A stretch of 64,000 bases of DNA from Candidatus Promineifilum breve (GTDB lineage Bacteria > Chloroflexota > Anaerolineae > Promineifilales > Promineifilaceae): the NCBI RefSeq assembly GCF_900066015.1, contig NZ_LN890655.1, positions 1,156,726 through 1,220,725 of the forward strand. Direction: 5' to 3'. The notes beneath the pieces were generated by a model. It made no database searches and had not been told where the DNA came from. It was given only the letters and a program-made list of their open reading frames with translations. A program made the position numbers and the translations under genes. This document shows positions 38,468 through 46,582 of the stretch, in pieces (position 1 is the first letter of the stretch; each line of letters starts with the position of its first letter).

Positions 38468-39871
38468 ATGACACCGAACGACGTATCCAAATTGATTAAA
38501 GAGAAGAGCATCGAAGTCATAGACATCAAGTTCACCGACCTGTTTGGTCAGTGGCAACACTTCTCCGTGCCGGTTGAGGAATTCAGCGAAGAAGGGGCCT
38601 TCGAGGAAGGTCTGGGCTTCGACGGCTCCTCGATCCGCGGCTTCCAGAGCATCGAATCGAGCGACATGATCCTCATCCTCGACCCGTCCACGGCTATCGT
38701 TGACCCGATCTGTGCCGCGCCGACACTCAGTCTGGTGGGCGATGTCTACGACCCGATCAGCCGCCAGCCGTACTCGCGCGACCCGCGCTACGTGGCCCGC
38801 AAGGCGGTGGAGTACATGAAGGGCACGGGCATCGCCGACACGGCCTACTTCGGCCCGGAGGCGGAGTTTTTCGTCTTCGACAAGGTGATGTACTCGGCCG
38901 GCGAATACTCCGCGGCCTATCAGGTCGATAGCGTCGAAGGGCCGTGGAACTCCGGCATCTTCGGCTTCGGCCACTCCGTGCCCCACAAGCGCGGCTACTT
39001 CCCGGTGGCCCCGTTCGACACGCTGCAAGATTTGCGCTCGGAAATGGTGCGCGAATTGATCGACGCCGGTGTGCCCATCGAACTGCACCACCACGAAGTC
39101 GGCACGGCCGGGCAGTGCGAGATCGATATGCACTACGACACGATGGTCAAGATGGCCGACAACGTGCAGCTCTATAAGTACATCGTCAAGAACGTGGCCC
39201 AGCGCCACGGCAAGACGGTCACCTTCATGCCCAAGCCGATCTACGCCGACAACGGCTCCGGTATGCACACCCACCAGAGCTTGTGGAAGGACGGCCAGCC
39301 GCTATTCTTCGACGCGGACGGCTATGCGCAGCTCAGCCAACTGGCAAAGTGGTACATCGGCGGCATCCTGAAGCACATCAATGCCCTGCTGGCGATCTGC
39401 GCCCCGACGACCAACAGCTACCGGCGGCTCGTGCCCGGCTATGAGGCCCCCGTGGTCATCGCCTACTCGGCCCGCAACCGCTCGGCGGCCATCCGCATCC
39501 CCATGTACTCCAAGTCGCCCAAGGCCAAGCGCATCGAGTTCCGCTGCCCCGACCCGGCGGCCAACCCGTATCTGGCCTTCGCCGCCATGCTCATGGCCGG
39601 GCTGGACGGCATCAAGAACCAGATCGACCCCGGCGACCCGGCCGAGATGGATCTGTTCCACGAGGAGAATATCAGCAAGGTGACGATGACCGTGGGCAAG
39701 CTGAACGAGGCCCTCGACGCGCTGGAGGCCGACCACGACTTCCTGCTGGAGGGCGGCGTCTTCACCAAGGACGTGCTCGATGCCTACATCAGCTACAAGC
39801 ACGAGACGGAGATCGGCCCGGTCAGTCTGCGGCCGCATCCGTATGAGTTCCTGCTCTATTACGGCATCTAG
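38468..39871 (+). CDS. glnA: Glutamine synthetase type I
   Basis: This 467-residue GSI subunit has the beta-grasp domain (LGFDGSSIRGF), the catalytic barrel (GPEAEFFVFD, HHHEVGTAGQCEIDM, NGSGMHTHQSLWKDG) and RIEFRCPDPAANPYL. It forms a dodecamer that makes glutamine from glutamate and ammonia. The adenylylation loop (NLYDLPP in enterobacteria) reads EMDLFHEEN here, with Phe in place of the modified Tyr, so control by adenylylation is unlikely. GGAGG precedes the ATG at 38468. Confidence 0.97.
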   Translation: MTPNDVSKLIKEKSIEVIDIKFTDLFGQWQHFSVPVEEFSEEGAFEEGLGFDGSSIRGFQSIESSDMILILDPSTAIVDPICAAPTLSLVGDVYDPISRQPYSRDPRYVARKAVEYMKGTGIADTAYFGPEAEFFVFDKVMYSAGEYSAAYQVDSVEGPWNSGIFGFGHSVPHKRGYFPVAPFDTLQDLRSEMVRELIDAGVPIELHHHEVGTAGQCEIDMHYDTMVKMADNVQLYKYIVKNVAQRHGKTVTFMPKPIYADNGSGMHTHQSLWKDGQPLFFDADGYAQLSQLAKWYIGGILKHINALLAICAPTTNSYRRLVPGYEAPVVIAYSARNRSAAIRIPMYSKSPKAKRIEFRCPDPAANPYLAFAAMLMAGLDGIKNQIDPGDPAEMDLFHEENISKVTMTVGKLNEALDALEADHDFLLEGGVFTKDVLDAYISYKHETEIGPVSLRPHPYEFLLYYGI

Positions 39872-39874
39872 CAT

Positions 39875-39990
39875 GTAGGGCGGGTTGGCAACCCGCCCCC
39901 TTTCACATACCATCCAAGAGGGCGGGTTACCAACCCCGCCCTCTTTTTTCATTCACCATCTGAGAGGGGCGGGTTGCCAACCCGCCCTAC
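39875..39990. repeat. Three GGCGGGTTGGCAACCCGCC-type palindromes
   Basis: Three copies of the dispersed palindrome lie in a row in the gap between convergent glnA and the CAP lipoprotein gene. The middle one (39917-39949) is followed by a TTTTTT run and serves well as an intrinsic terminator of glnA. Confidence 0.9.
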
Positions 39991-39994
39991 ATCT

Positions 39995-41179
39995 TTACGG
40001 CGCGCCAATCGCCGTACGGAAGCTCCACGTAACCGTCTGCCCATTGGCATCGACCCGCACGGCGTAGGTCGAATCGGGCAGGAGCGGCTGCTGGGGGATG
40101 ATCACGATCGCGTCGCGCTGATCGAGGATTTGCCGGGCCGATTTCTGGCGGTAGGCGTCGGGGTGGTTGTAGTTCGTCTCGTCGAACCAGCAATGGGCCA
40201 GGTATTCGCCATCGCGATAGAGGGCCGTACCCGTGACCTGCGGCACCGCACCGCCGCTGCCGATTTGCAGGATAATCGGCGCGCCGGTCGGCTGCCGGTA
40301 GCCGACGCAGGTGCTGAGCGCCTCGGGAAATTCGGGCAGCGAATAGCGCAAGACCCAGGTCAGGCCGCCATCGCGCGGGAACATCACCGGATATTCCACT
40401 TCGGCGGGCAGCCCGCCCAACCCACGGCGCACATCCATCGTGGCCGCCACGGTCGTGACGCCGGCCGCGTCCCGGTATTCGGCGAAGCCCGTCGCCGCCA
40501 GTTGCGGATCGAGGATGGGAATGGCGTGGAAGGGGGCCGACATCCAGTAGTTAAAAGCCCATTCATACGGGTCGGAGCCAATGTAGCCGGCGGCGATGTT
40601 GCCGTTCTCGGCCGCCGCCTGGCCGGAGCGGGTGAAATAGGGGCTGGCCGGGTCCTGGTTGTGGCGCAGGTCGCCGGTCATAACCATGTAACGGCTGTGG
40701 TTGGCGGCGTCGAGCGACCAGGGAGGCTCCTCGCGTAGCAGGGGCAGGGCGGCCTCGCCGCGAAAGAGATTGACGAATTGCAGCCAGTCGGTGCCGACGG
40801 CGGCGATGGTCGGCGAGGGCAGCGGTTCGGCCGTGGCCGTGGGGGCGGGCGGAACGGTCGGCGAGGGTGGCTGTTCCTCGGTGGGCGAGGGCAGCGGCGC
40901 CGTCGTCGGCGCGATAGTGGGCATGGCCGTCTCGGTGGGGGCGGTCGTCTCGGTCGGCGCGGCCGTGGCCGTCGCCGCGCGGGTCGCTTGCACGACGACC
41001 GGCCCGGCTTTGCGCGTGGCCGTGGGCGGGAGAGATGTTTCCGTTGGGGTTGTCGCGTTGGCATCCGGCCCGGCGGCGATGGCCCCGACCTCCGGCTCGC
41101 GACCGCGGCAGCCCACCGAGAACAGGACGCCGGCAACAATGGTTAGTCCCAATACCAATACAAGCCGCTTGCGTTTCAT
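39995..41179 (-). CDS. CAP/SCP-domain lipoprotein
   Basis: An N-terminal lipoprotein signal (LVLVLGLTIVAGVLFSVGC) is followed by a Thr/Pro/Ala-rich linker of about 100 residues, then a CAP (SCP/PR1) domain (WLQFVNLFRGEAALPLL, SRYMVMTGDLRHNQDP, AAENGNIAAGY, FHAIPILDPQLAATGF) and a beta-rich C-terminal domain. The 394-residue protein is probably anchored on the outer face of the membrane. Function of bacterial CAP proteins is mostly unknown. AAGGGA precedes the ATG. No operon partner is on the same strand. Confidence 0.87.
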   Translation of the reverse strand: MKRKRLVLVLGLTIVAGVLFSVGCRGREPEVGAIAAGPDANATTPTETSLPPTATRKAGPVVVQATRAATATAAPTETTAPTETAMPTIAPTTAPLPSPTEEQPPSPTVPPAPTATAEPLPSPTIAAVGTDWLQFVNLFRGEAALPLLREEPPWSLDAANHSRYMVMTGDLRHNQDPASPYFTRSGQAAAENGNIAAGYIGSDPYEWAFNYWMSAPFHAIPILDPQLAATGFAEYRDAAGVTTVAATMDVRRGLGGLPAEVEYPVMFPRDGGLTWVLRYSLPEFPEALSTCVGYRQPTGAPIILQIGSGGAVPQVTGTALYRDGEYLAHCWFDETNYNHPDAYRQKSARQILDQRDAIVIIPQQPLLPDSTYAVRVDANGQTVTWSFRTAIGAP

Positions 41180-41282
41180 ACGTGATTCCCTTTTTAACTG
41201 GCCTCTATGTTATGTGAAGAGAGAATTCCATTGTAGTTATTTTCCCTCATTTGTAAAGCAGGACTTTCCCATTGGCCCCACG

Positions 41283-41288
41283 TATAAT
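41283..41288 (+). promoter_or_regulatory. TATAAT -10 box close to the kinase start
   Basis: TATAAT ends eight bases before the ATG at 41297, leaving room for at most a very short leader and no Shine-Dalgarno. Confidence 0.6.
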
Positions 41289-41296
41289 CGCCAATT

Positions 41297-42883
41297 ATGG
41301 AACGACATGCCGACGACGGGCCGCAACGCCTGCCCGCCCTGGCCGCCCTGCGCGCCATCGCCCGCTCACTCAGCGCCGCCTGGGATTTGGACACCACGCT
41401 CGATCTCATCGCCCGCAAGACGACCGAGGTCATGGGGGTGGAATCCTGCACGATCTACCTGCTGGACACCGACGGCGCGACGTTGCGGCTGCGGGCTTCC
41501 ACCGGCCTGTCGCCCCAGGCGCTCGGCCGGGCCACGCTGCAAGTCGGCGAGGGCATGACCGGCCTGGCCGTGGCCGAGAACCGCCCCGTCTTCGCCGCCG
41601 ACGCCCAACACGACCCTCACTTCAAATGGCTGGATGACACGGAAGAGATGCGCTTTCGCTCGTTGCTGGCCGCGCCACTGGTGCTGGAAGACCGGCCCAT
41701 CGGCGCGCTCAACGTGCAGACGGTCGAACCGCGCCACTACACGGCGGGCGAGATCGAACTGCTGGCCCTCATCAGCGATCTGGCCGCCGGGGCGCTGGCT
41801 AAGGCTCAACTCTACGACCGGCAACGGCGACAACTTGACGACCTGCGGACATTGGCCCAGGTGAGCGAGGCCATCACCTCGCCGCAATATCTGGACGACA
41901 TTTTGGCCGTGGTCACCGAGTTGGCCGCCCGCACGGTCGGCGCGTCGGCCTGCGCCATCTATTTGCGCGAGATGGGCGACGACCCGGCCGATAGTGACCC
42001 GCCCCTGCTGGCCCACCCACCCCGCGCCGAACTGGATAGTACCCCGCTCGATCCCGTTTTGCTGGCCGAGGTGGCCCGCGGCGGCCGGCCGTTATACGTC
42101 GCGCAACTGGCCGGTTCCGGCGCGGCCCTGCTGGCCGTGCCGCTGTCCGTCCAGGAACGGGTGATCGGCGTATTGGCCTGCCTGGGGCCGCCCGGCCACG
42201 CCTTCAGCGAAAGCCAGGAGGCGCTGCTGACCACGCTGGCTAACCAGACGGCGCTGGCGATTGAGAACGCCCGGCTGGTGACCAGCGCCGCCGTCGTGCG
42301 CGAGATGCACCACCGCATCAAGAACAATCTGCAAACGGTGGCGATGCTGATGCAACTCCAGTTGCCGGAGGCCGACCGGCTGGAGACGCGCCAGGTGCTG
42401 CTAACCAACATCCACCGCATCCGCAGCATCGCCGCCGTCCACGAAATCCTGTCCGACCAGGGCTTCCGGCTGGTCAACGTGAAGGCCGTGCTGGAGCGCA
42501 TCGCCCAGACGACGATGACCGGCATGGCCCGGCCCGACCAGCCGGTACGCATTGCCGTGCGCGGCGACAACCTGCAACTGCCCAGCCGCGCGGCCACGGC
42601 CGTGGCGGTGGTCGTCAACGAACTGATCCAGAACAGCCTGGAGCACGCCTTCGTCGGCCGCGCCGCCGGGCGCATCGACATCGCTCTGGCCCGCACGCCC
42701 GACGCGCTGATGATCCTGGTGCGCGACGACGGCGTGGGGCTGCCGGACGAACTGGAGCATAATCTGGGGCTGGAGATCGCCCAGGCGCTGGTGGTCGAGG
42801 ACTTGCAGGGCGAGTTACAATTCAATCGGCTGCCGGGCGGGGCTGAGGTTTGTATTCGCCTGCCGCGCGCGGCCGAGGGGTAA
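41297..42883 (+). CDS. GAF-GAF sensor histidine kinase (HisKA_2 type)
   Basis: This 528-residue soluble kinase has two GAF domains (about 25-180 and 195-340), then the HisKA_2 phosphoacceptor region REMHHRIKNNLQTVAMLMQLQ-type (His near residue 337) and an HATPase domain (VVVNELIQNSLEHAF, VRDDGVGLP). No membrane helices are found, so the signal is cytoplasmic. The same kinase class partners with ANTAR response regulators (EutW/EutV in Enterococcus). The ANTAR regulator is 157 bases downstream. The ligand of the GAF domains is unknown. Confidence 0.93.
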   Translation: MERHADDGPQRLPALAALRAIARSLSAAWDLDTTLDLIARKTTEVMGVESCTIYLLDTDGATLRLRASTGLSPQALGRATLQVGEGMTGLAVAENRPVFAADAQHDPHFKWLDDTEEMRFRSLLAAPLVLEDRPIGALNVQTVEPRHYTAGEIELLALISDLAAGALAKAQLYDRQRRQLDDLRTLAQVSEAITSPQYLDDILAVVTELAARTVGASACAIYLREMGDDPADSDPPLLAHPPRAELDSTPLDPVLLAEVARGGRPLYVAQLAGSGAALLAVPLSVQERVIGVLACLGPPGHAFSESQEALLTTLANQTALAIENARLVTSAAVVREMHHRIKNNLQTVAMLMQLQLPEADRLETRQVLLTNIHRIRSIAAVHEILSDQGFRLVNVKAVLERIAQTTMTGMARPDQPVRIAVRGDNLQLPSRAATAVAVVVNELIQNSLEHAFVGRAAGRIDIALARTPDALMILVRDDGVGLPDELEHNLGLEIAQALVVEDLQGELQFNRLPGGAEVCIRLPRAAEG

Positions 42884-42896
42884 GATGGAGAAGAAT

Positions 42897-42991
42897 GGCT
42901 ACGGACTGGGACGGATGATACGGATGGGGAACGGGCTGGATTCGGTGATTTTTTCCGTTATCATCCGTATCATCCGTTCAAATCCGTAGCC
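42897..42991. repeat. Palindrome of ATCCGT units between kinase and regulator
   Basis: Left arm 42897-42925 and right arm 42963-42991 match as reverse complements at 26 of 29 positions. It is the same family as the element at 26349-26445. The 37-base centre includes TTTTTT. Confidence 0.9.
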
Positions 42992-43028
42992 AATCTTTTC
43001 ATTAAGAGGGTGAACTGGAAGTTCACCC

Positions 43029-43034
43029 TACGAT
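43029..43034 (+). promoter_or_regulatory. TACGAT -10-like box of a leaderless transcript
   Basis: TACGAT ends six bases before the ATG at 43041. It directly follows a GTGAACTGGAAGTTCAC palindrome, matching the pattern of other leaderless genes here. Confidence 0.45.
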
Positions 43035-43040
43035 ACAGAC

Positions 43041-43595
43041 ATGCTGATCCTAATCGCCGAAGACGAATCGATCAACCGCCTGGGCCTCAAGTCGATGCTG
43101 GAGGAGTTGGGCCACCGCGTCATCGCCGCCACCAACGGCCGCGAGGCCATCCGCATGGTCGAGCGCCAGCAGCCCGACCTGGCGATCCTCGACATCCACA
43201 TGCCCTATACCGACGGCCTACAGGCGGCGCGGGCTATCATGGCCGACAACCCGCTGCCCATCCTCATCCTGACCGCCTACAGCGAGCAAGACCTCATCGA
43301 GCGGGCCACCGACCTGCCGATTCAGGGCTATCTGCTCAAGCCGGTGGCCCCCGAGGCGCTGGCCGCGGCCATCACCTTGGGCGTCAAGCGCTTTGCCGAG
43401 GGCCGGGCGCAGGCGACGCGCGCGGCGCAACTGGAGGCCGACCTGGCCGCGCGCAAACTCATCGACCGGGCCAAGGGGCGGCTCATGCAGGGCGGTATGA
43501 GCGAGGCCGAGGCGTACCGGACGATCCAGGAGCGCGCCCGGCGCGAGCGGCAGACGTTGGCGGCGGCGGCGGCGGCCGTGTTGGCGGGCAATTGA
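43041..43595 (+). CDS. Response regulator with ANTAR RNA-binding output domain
   Basis: This 184-residue protein has a receiver domain (IAEDESINRLGLKSMLEE, phospho-Asp in LAILDIHMPYTDG, Lys in GYLLKPVAPE), a coiled-coil linker, and a C-terminal ANTAR domain (LIDRAKGRLMQGGMSEAEAY). ANTAR proteins bind paired hexaloop hairpins in nascent RNA and prevent terminator formation; known targets are often nitrogen or ethanolamine genes. Its kinase lies upstream. The attenuator-like leader of amt, 6 kb away, is a candidate target. A short phosphatase gene begins two bases after its stop. Confidence 0.94.
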   Translation: MLILIAEDESINRLGLKSMLEELGHRVIAATNGREAIRMVERQQPDLAILDIHMPYTDGLQAARAIMADNPLPILILTAYSEQDLIERATDLPIQGYLLKPVAPEALAAAITLGVKRFAEGRAQATRAAQLEADLAARKLIDRAKGRLMQGGMSEAEAYRTIQERARRERQTLAAAAAAVLAGN

Positions 43596-43597
43596 GC

Positions 43598-44242
43598 ATG
43601 ACCACGCGCATTTATCTCATTCGCCACGGCGAAACGGAGCATAGCGCCGCCGATCGGCTGTCCGGGGCCAGCGACATCGATCTCGCCGCCGAGGGGCGGC
43701 GGCAAGCGAGTTGTCTGGCCCAACGGTTGGCCCGGCAGCCCATCGCCGCGCTCTACAGCAGCCCATTGCGCCGCACGGTGGAGACGGCGACCCTCGTCGG
43801 CCGGCCGCACGGGTTGACGCCCATCCTGGCGGCCGGGCTGCGCGAGATCGATTACGGCCAATGGGAGGCGCGCCGCCGCCGTGACGTTCAAGCCGAGTAC
43901 GCCGCGACGTTCGCCGCCTGGGAAGCCGACCCCCTGACCCTGGCCCCGCCGGGCGGCGAGACGGGCCGCGCGGTGTTGGCGCGGGCGCTGCCGGCCCTGC
44001 AAGCGATAGCCGCGAATCACCCCACACAAACCATCGCCGTCGTCTCCCATAAGACGACCATCCGCCTGGTGCTCTGTGGCTTATTGGGCATCGATCCGCG
44101 CGGCTATCGGGCGCGGCTTGATCAGTCGCCGGCCTGCCTCAATATCCTCGATTGGGACGAAACGCAGGGGGCGCGGCTGATCCTGTTCAACGACGTGTCG
44201 CATTACGAGTCCGGGCCGGTCGCCGGTTCGCCGGAGGTTTGA
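43598..44242 (+). CDS. Histidine phosphatase family protein (PGM-like)
   Basis: This 214-residue protein shows the RHGE motif (IYLIRHGETEHSAADR), the second Arg (YSSPLRRTVETA), the acidic REIDYGQWE and the second His (IAVVSHKTTIRLVL). It is of the CobC/GpmB type: a phosphatase on a small phosphorylated metabolite. It follows the ANTAR regulator with two bases between them, so it is co-transcribed. Its 3' end overlaps the convergent DUF402 gene by 40 bases. Confidence 0.9.
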   Translation: MTTRIYLIRHGETEHSAADRLSGASDIDLAAEGRRQASCLAQRLARQPIAALYSSPLRRTVETATLVGRPHGLTPILAAGLREIDYGQWEARRRRDVQAEYAATFAAWEADPLTLAPPGGETGRAVLARALPALQAIAANHPTQTIAVVSHKTTIRLVLCGLLGIDPRGYRARLDQSPACLNILDWDETQGARLILFNDVSHYESGPVAGSPEV

Positions 44243-44730
44243 ATCCCCACCGGCTGCCAATGAGCCATCAGCGGCAATAGCGCCTCGGCCTGGGCATTGC
44301 ACACGGCCATAAAGTCATCGGTGTAGTGGTATTCCTGCGCCGCCTCGGCGAACTCGTCCTGGTCAACGATGAGCGGCGGTTTGCCGGCGTACATCTGCAC
44401 GTCCAGCTCGTGGTCGACAAAGCGCACCTCGTCGGCCAGCACCTCGACCGGGCTGGTGATGTCGGCGTACAGTTCGTGCAGGCGGCCGTCCGGCCAATAC
44501 ACTTCCAGGAAGTCATAGCGGCGGCCGGGCCAGTAGTAGGAGCGGATGTCGTATTTTTGGAAGAAGACCGGTTTGCGAAAGCGGTTCGGGTTGTGAAACA
44601 CCTGGTTGCCGGCTTTGGCATAGGTGATCACGCAATCAGCGTCGGCCGATTCGACAACCGCCTGCCACCAGCGGTGAGTGCTGCCGTCAGCCTTAAAGAC
44701 CCGCACCCAGATGACGTCGCCCGGCTTCAT
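44203..44730 (-). CDS. DUF402 domain protein (Ntdp-like)
   Basis: This 175-residue protein matches the DUF402/Ntdp fold: YDIRSYYWPGRRYDFLEVYW, HELYADITSPVEV, VRFVDHELDVQMY and VDQDEFAEAA. Characterised members hydrolyse nucleoside di- and triphosphates using these acidic residues. The ATG at 44730 overlaps the upstream gene stop as ATGA. It overlaps the convergent phosphatase by 40 bases at its 3' end. Confidence 0.85.
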   Translation of the reverse strand: MKPGDVIWVRVFKADGSTHRWWQAVVESADADCVITYAKAGNQVFHNPNRFRKPVFFQKYDIRSYYWPGRRYDFLEVYWPDGRLHELYADITSPVEVLADEVRFVDHELDVQMYAGKPPLIVDQDEFAEAAQEYHYTDDFMAVCNAQAEALLPLMAHWQPVGIQTSGEPATGPDS

Positions 44731-45530
44731 TGGCGCCTCCCACATAATTGGAGGGCCTTGATCGCCTCGACCGTCACGTGGGCGGCATTGTTGGCGCCCT
44801 CGTCCGACGGCCAATGGCCGGCCGGATCGCGCAGGGCAAGTAGCCGCTCCAGTGCTGCGCTGATTGTCGCCTCATCGGCGGCCACGCCGCCCAGCCGCAG
44901 GGCGATGATCAGCCAGGCCAAATTCCCGGCCGACAGTTCGGGCACACGCCGGCCCAGATGGGCCAGCCCCTTGCCGGCCTCGTCGGCCATGCCTTGCTGC
45001 TGCCACAGGGCCGTCGCCAGCCAATGGGCATGGGGGAACGAGGGCAATGCCCCATCTTCGCCCAGATGGAAGCTGAGGTAGAGGGCCGCGTCGTGGGCCG
45101 CCGCGGGCACCAGGCCGGTGACGGCCACCCAGAAGCCGCAGTTGGCGGTGACGTAGAGGCCGGCGGCGTCATCGCCCGGCCTGGCCCACACCGGCGCGTT
45201 GTCGGCCTCGGCCGGGTCTTCCGCCCACGAGCCGTCCAGTTGTTGCCGCTCGACCAGGAAGCGCACGGCGTCGATGATCAACAGGCCGCGCCGGTCGATG
45301 CCCATCTGGTCGAGTTGGGCCAGTTGATAGCAGGTGGCGTCGAGTGAACTGTACTCCGGCGACCAGACGGCCGCCCAGCCGCCATCGCCGCGCTGCGTCC
45401 GCTCGAACCCCTGGCGCACGTCGTCGGGTGGCGGCTCACCACGCAGGGTGTGGTTGAGCCGGGCGCGCTCGGCCGGTGTGCCGTGACGCTGCACGTAGTC
45501 GATGGCCGGTTGTAGATCCGTTTGGTTCAT
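44727..45530 (-). CDS. Terpenoid-cyclase-fold (alpha/alpha toroid) protein
   Basis: This 267-residue protein contains several QxxDGSW/QxGDGGW-type repeats (TQRGDGGWAAVW, ERQQLDGSWAED, RDPAGHWPSDEG), the signature of prenyltransferase/squalene-cyclase toroids. It is much shorter than a real cyclase and lacks a DxDD or DxDDTA motif, so it is probably a binding or orphan protein. AAGGAG lies five bases before the ATG. Translation is coupled to the DUF402 gene. Confidence 0.75.
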   Translation of the reverse strand: MNQTDLQPAIDYVQRHGTPAERARLNHTLRGEPPPDDVRQGFERTQRGDGGWAAVWSPEYSSLDATCYQLAQLDQMGIDRRGLLIIDAVRFLVERQQLDGSWAEDPAEADNAPVWARPGDDAAGLYVTANCGFWVAVTGLVPAAAHDAALYLSFHLGEDGALPSFPHAHWLATALWQQQGMADEAGKGLAHLGRRVPELSAGNLAWLIIALRLGGVAADEATISAALERLLALRDPAGHWPSDEGANNAAHVTVEAIKALQLCGRRQ

Positions 45531-45538
45531 GGTCACTC

Positions 45539-45736
45539 CTTGTCGGGCGGGTTGGCAAATCGCCCAGGCGTAATCGACGGACTTGTCGGACGGGTTGGCA
45601 ACCCGCCCATTCGTCATCAGCAGACTTGTAGGGCGGGTTGGCAACCCGCCCAGCCGTCATCAGCAGACTTGTAGGGCGGGTTGGCAACCCGCCCAGCCGT
45701 CATCAGCTGAAGAGGCGGGTTACCAACCCGCCCTAC
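45539..45736. repeat. 43-bp tandem repeat, four copies plus an inverted end copy
   Basis: Units start at 45539, 45582, 45625 and 45668, each CTTGTAGGGCGGGTTGGCAA... with a palindromic core followed by CAGCCGTCATCAGCAGA. The last two are near-identical; the first two are diverged. A final palindrome at 45713-45736 ends in CCCTAC, inside which lies the stop codon of the methyltransferase. Confidence 0.95.
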
Positions 45737-46551
45737 ATGATGCCGACGCGCACCCGCGATGTCCAGTACCAGCGTTCGGTGGCCGTCCCCAGCAGCGGGC
45801 TGAGTTCATCACGCAATCGGTCAATGCCGATTTCGGCCGGGCTGAGGCCCAGCTTCAGCAGCGTTTGCACCGCGCCCAGGCTGAGGGCCAGCCCCACCAA
45901 TCGCTCGGCGCTGCCCTCGTCGGCGTGGTGGAGCATGAACTCGCGCGTGAAGCGAAAGCGGCCGCTCCGGCCCATCCGCTCCAGATGACCCTCTTTCTCG
46001 AAACTGACCAGCCCATCTTCGACCGGATGGGTTTGGATGAGCGGCCCGATCCCGGCGCGGAAGCGCGTATAGGCGGCCTGCGCCTCCCAACGGGGCGTGA
46101 TCGGCGGCCAGTCATAGTCGTAGGCGGCAAACACCCCGTTGGGGCGCAGGACCCGCGCCGCCTCGGCGAACGTCGGCTCGGGCAGCATCCAGTGCAGCGA
46201 TTGGGAGCAGGTGATGATGTCGGCGCAGTGGTCGGGAATGCCCGTCTCGTGGGACAACCCGGCGCGATAGGTCACGTTGGCCGCTTCGGTCGCCGCCTCG
46301 GCCTGACGGCGCATGTCGGCCGATGGCTCGACGCCGATGACAACCTCGGCCCGCTCGGCCCAGTAGCGCGTGGATGATCCCGTGCCGCAGCCCAGATCGA
46401 CGACCAGCGCCGGCCGCTCCACCCCGGCCAGCGCGCACAACACGTCGGCCAGGGCCGCCGGCGGTCGCGGCCGGTGGGCGTCGTAGACGTCGGCAAAGCC
46501 GGTGAACCGGGCGATATTGGCGGCGAATTCGGGATCTGTTGGCGATACCAT
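45733..46551 (-). CDS. Class I SAM-dependent methyltransferase
   Basis: This 272-residue protein has the SAM motif VVDLGCGTGSSTRYW (about residue 50), IGVEPSADMRRQA, the post-motif CSQSLHWMLPEPTFAEAARVLRPNG as separate conserved blocks, and a helical C-terminal part. It resembles UbiE-like and trans-aconitate-type methyltransferases; the substrate is unknown. The ATG at 46551 is chosen by homology, as the upstream codons look non-coding. No Shine-Dalgarno is visible. Its stop lies inside the repeat array. Confidence 0.87.
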   Translation of the reverse strand: MVSPTDPEFAANIARFTGFADVYDAHRPRPPAALADVLCALAGVERPALVVDLGCGTGSSTRYWAERAEVVIGVEPSADMRRQAEAATEAANVTYRAGLSHETGIPDHCADIITCSQSLHWMLPEPTFAEAARVLRPNGVFAAYDYDWPPITPRWEAQAAYTRFRAGIGPLIQTHPVEDGLVSFEKEGHLERMGRSGRFRFTREFMLHHADEGSAERLVGLALSLGAVQTLLKLGLSPAEIGIDRLRDELSPLLGTATERWYWTSRVRVGIM

Positions 46552-46554
46552 GAT

Positions 46555-46578
46555 GAAGCAAGACCTGACAGGTCTGGG
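46555..46578. repeat. Short AGACCTGACAGGTCT palindrome
   Basis: AGACCTGACAGGTCT lies in the 31-base gap between the methyltransferase start and the transporter stop. It is one of the dispersed palindrome types; a relative sits near 36606. Confidence 0.7.
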
Positions 46579-46582
46579 ATGT

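Noticed and set aside
45539-45736. Possible CRISPR array
   Set aside because: The 43-bp units repeat in full, including the part between palindromes, so there are no spacers.
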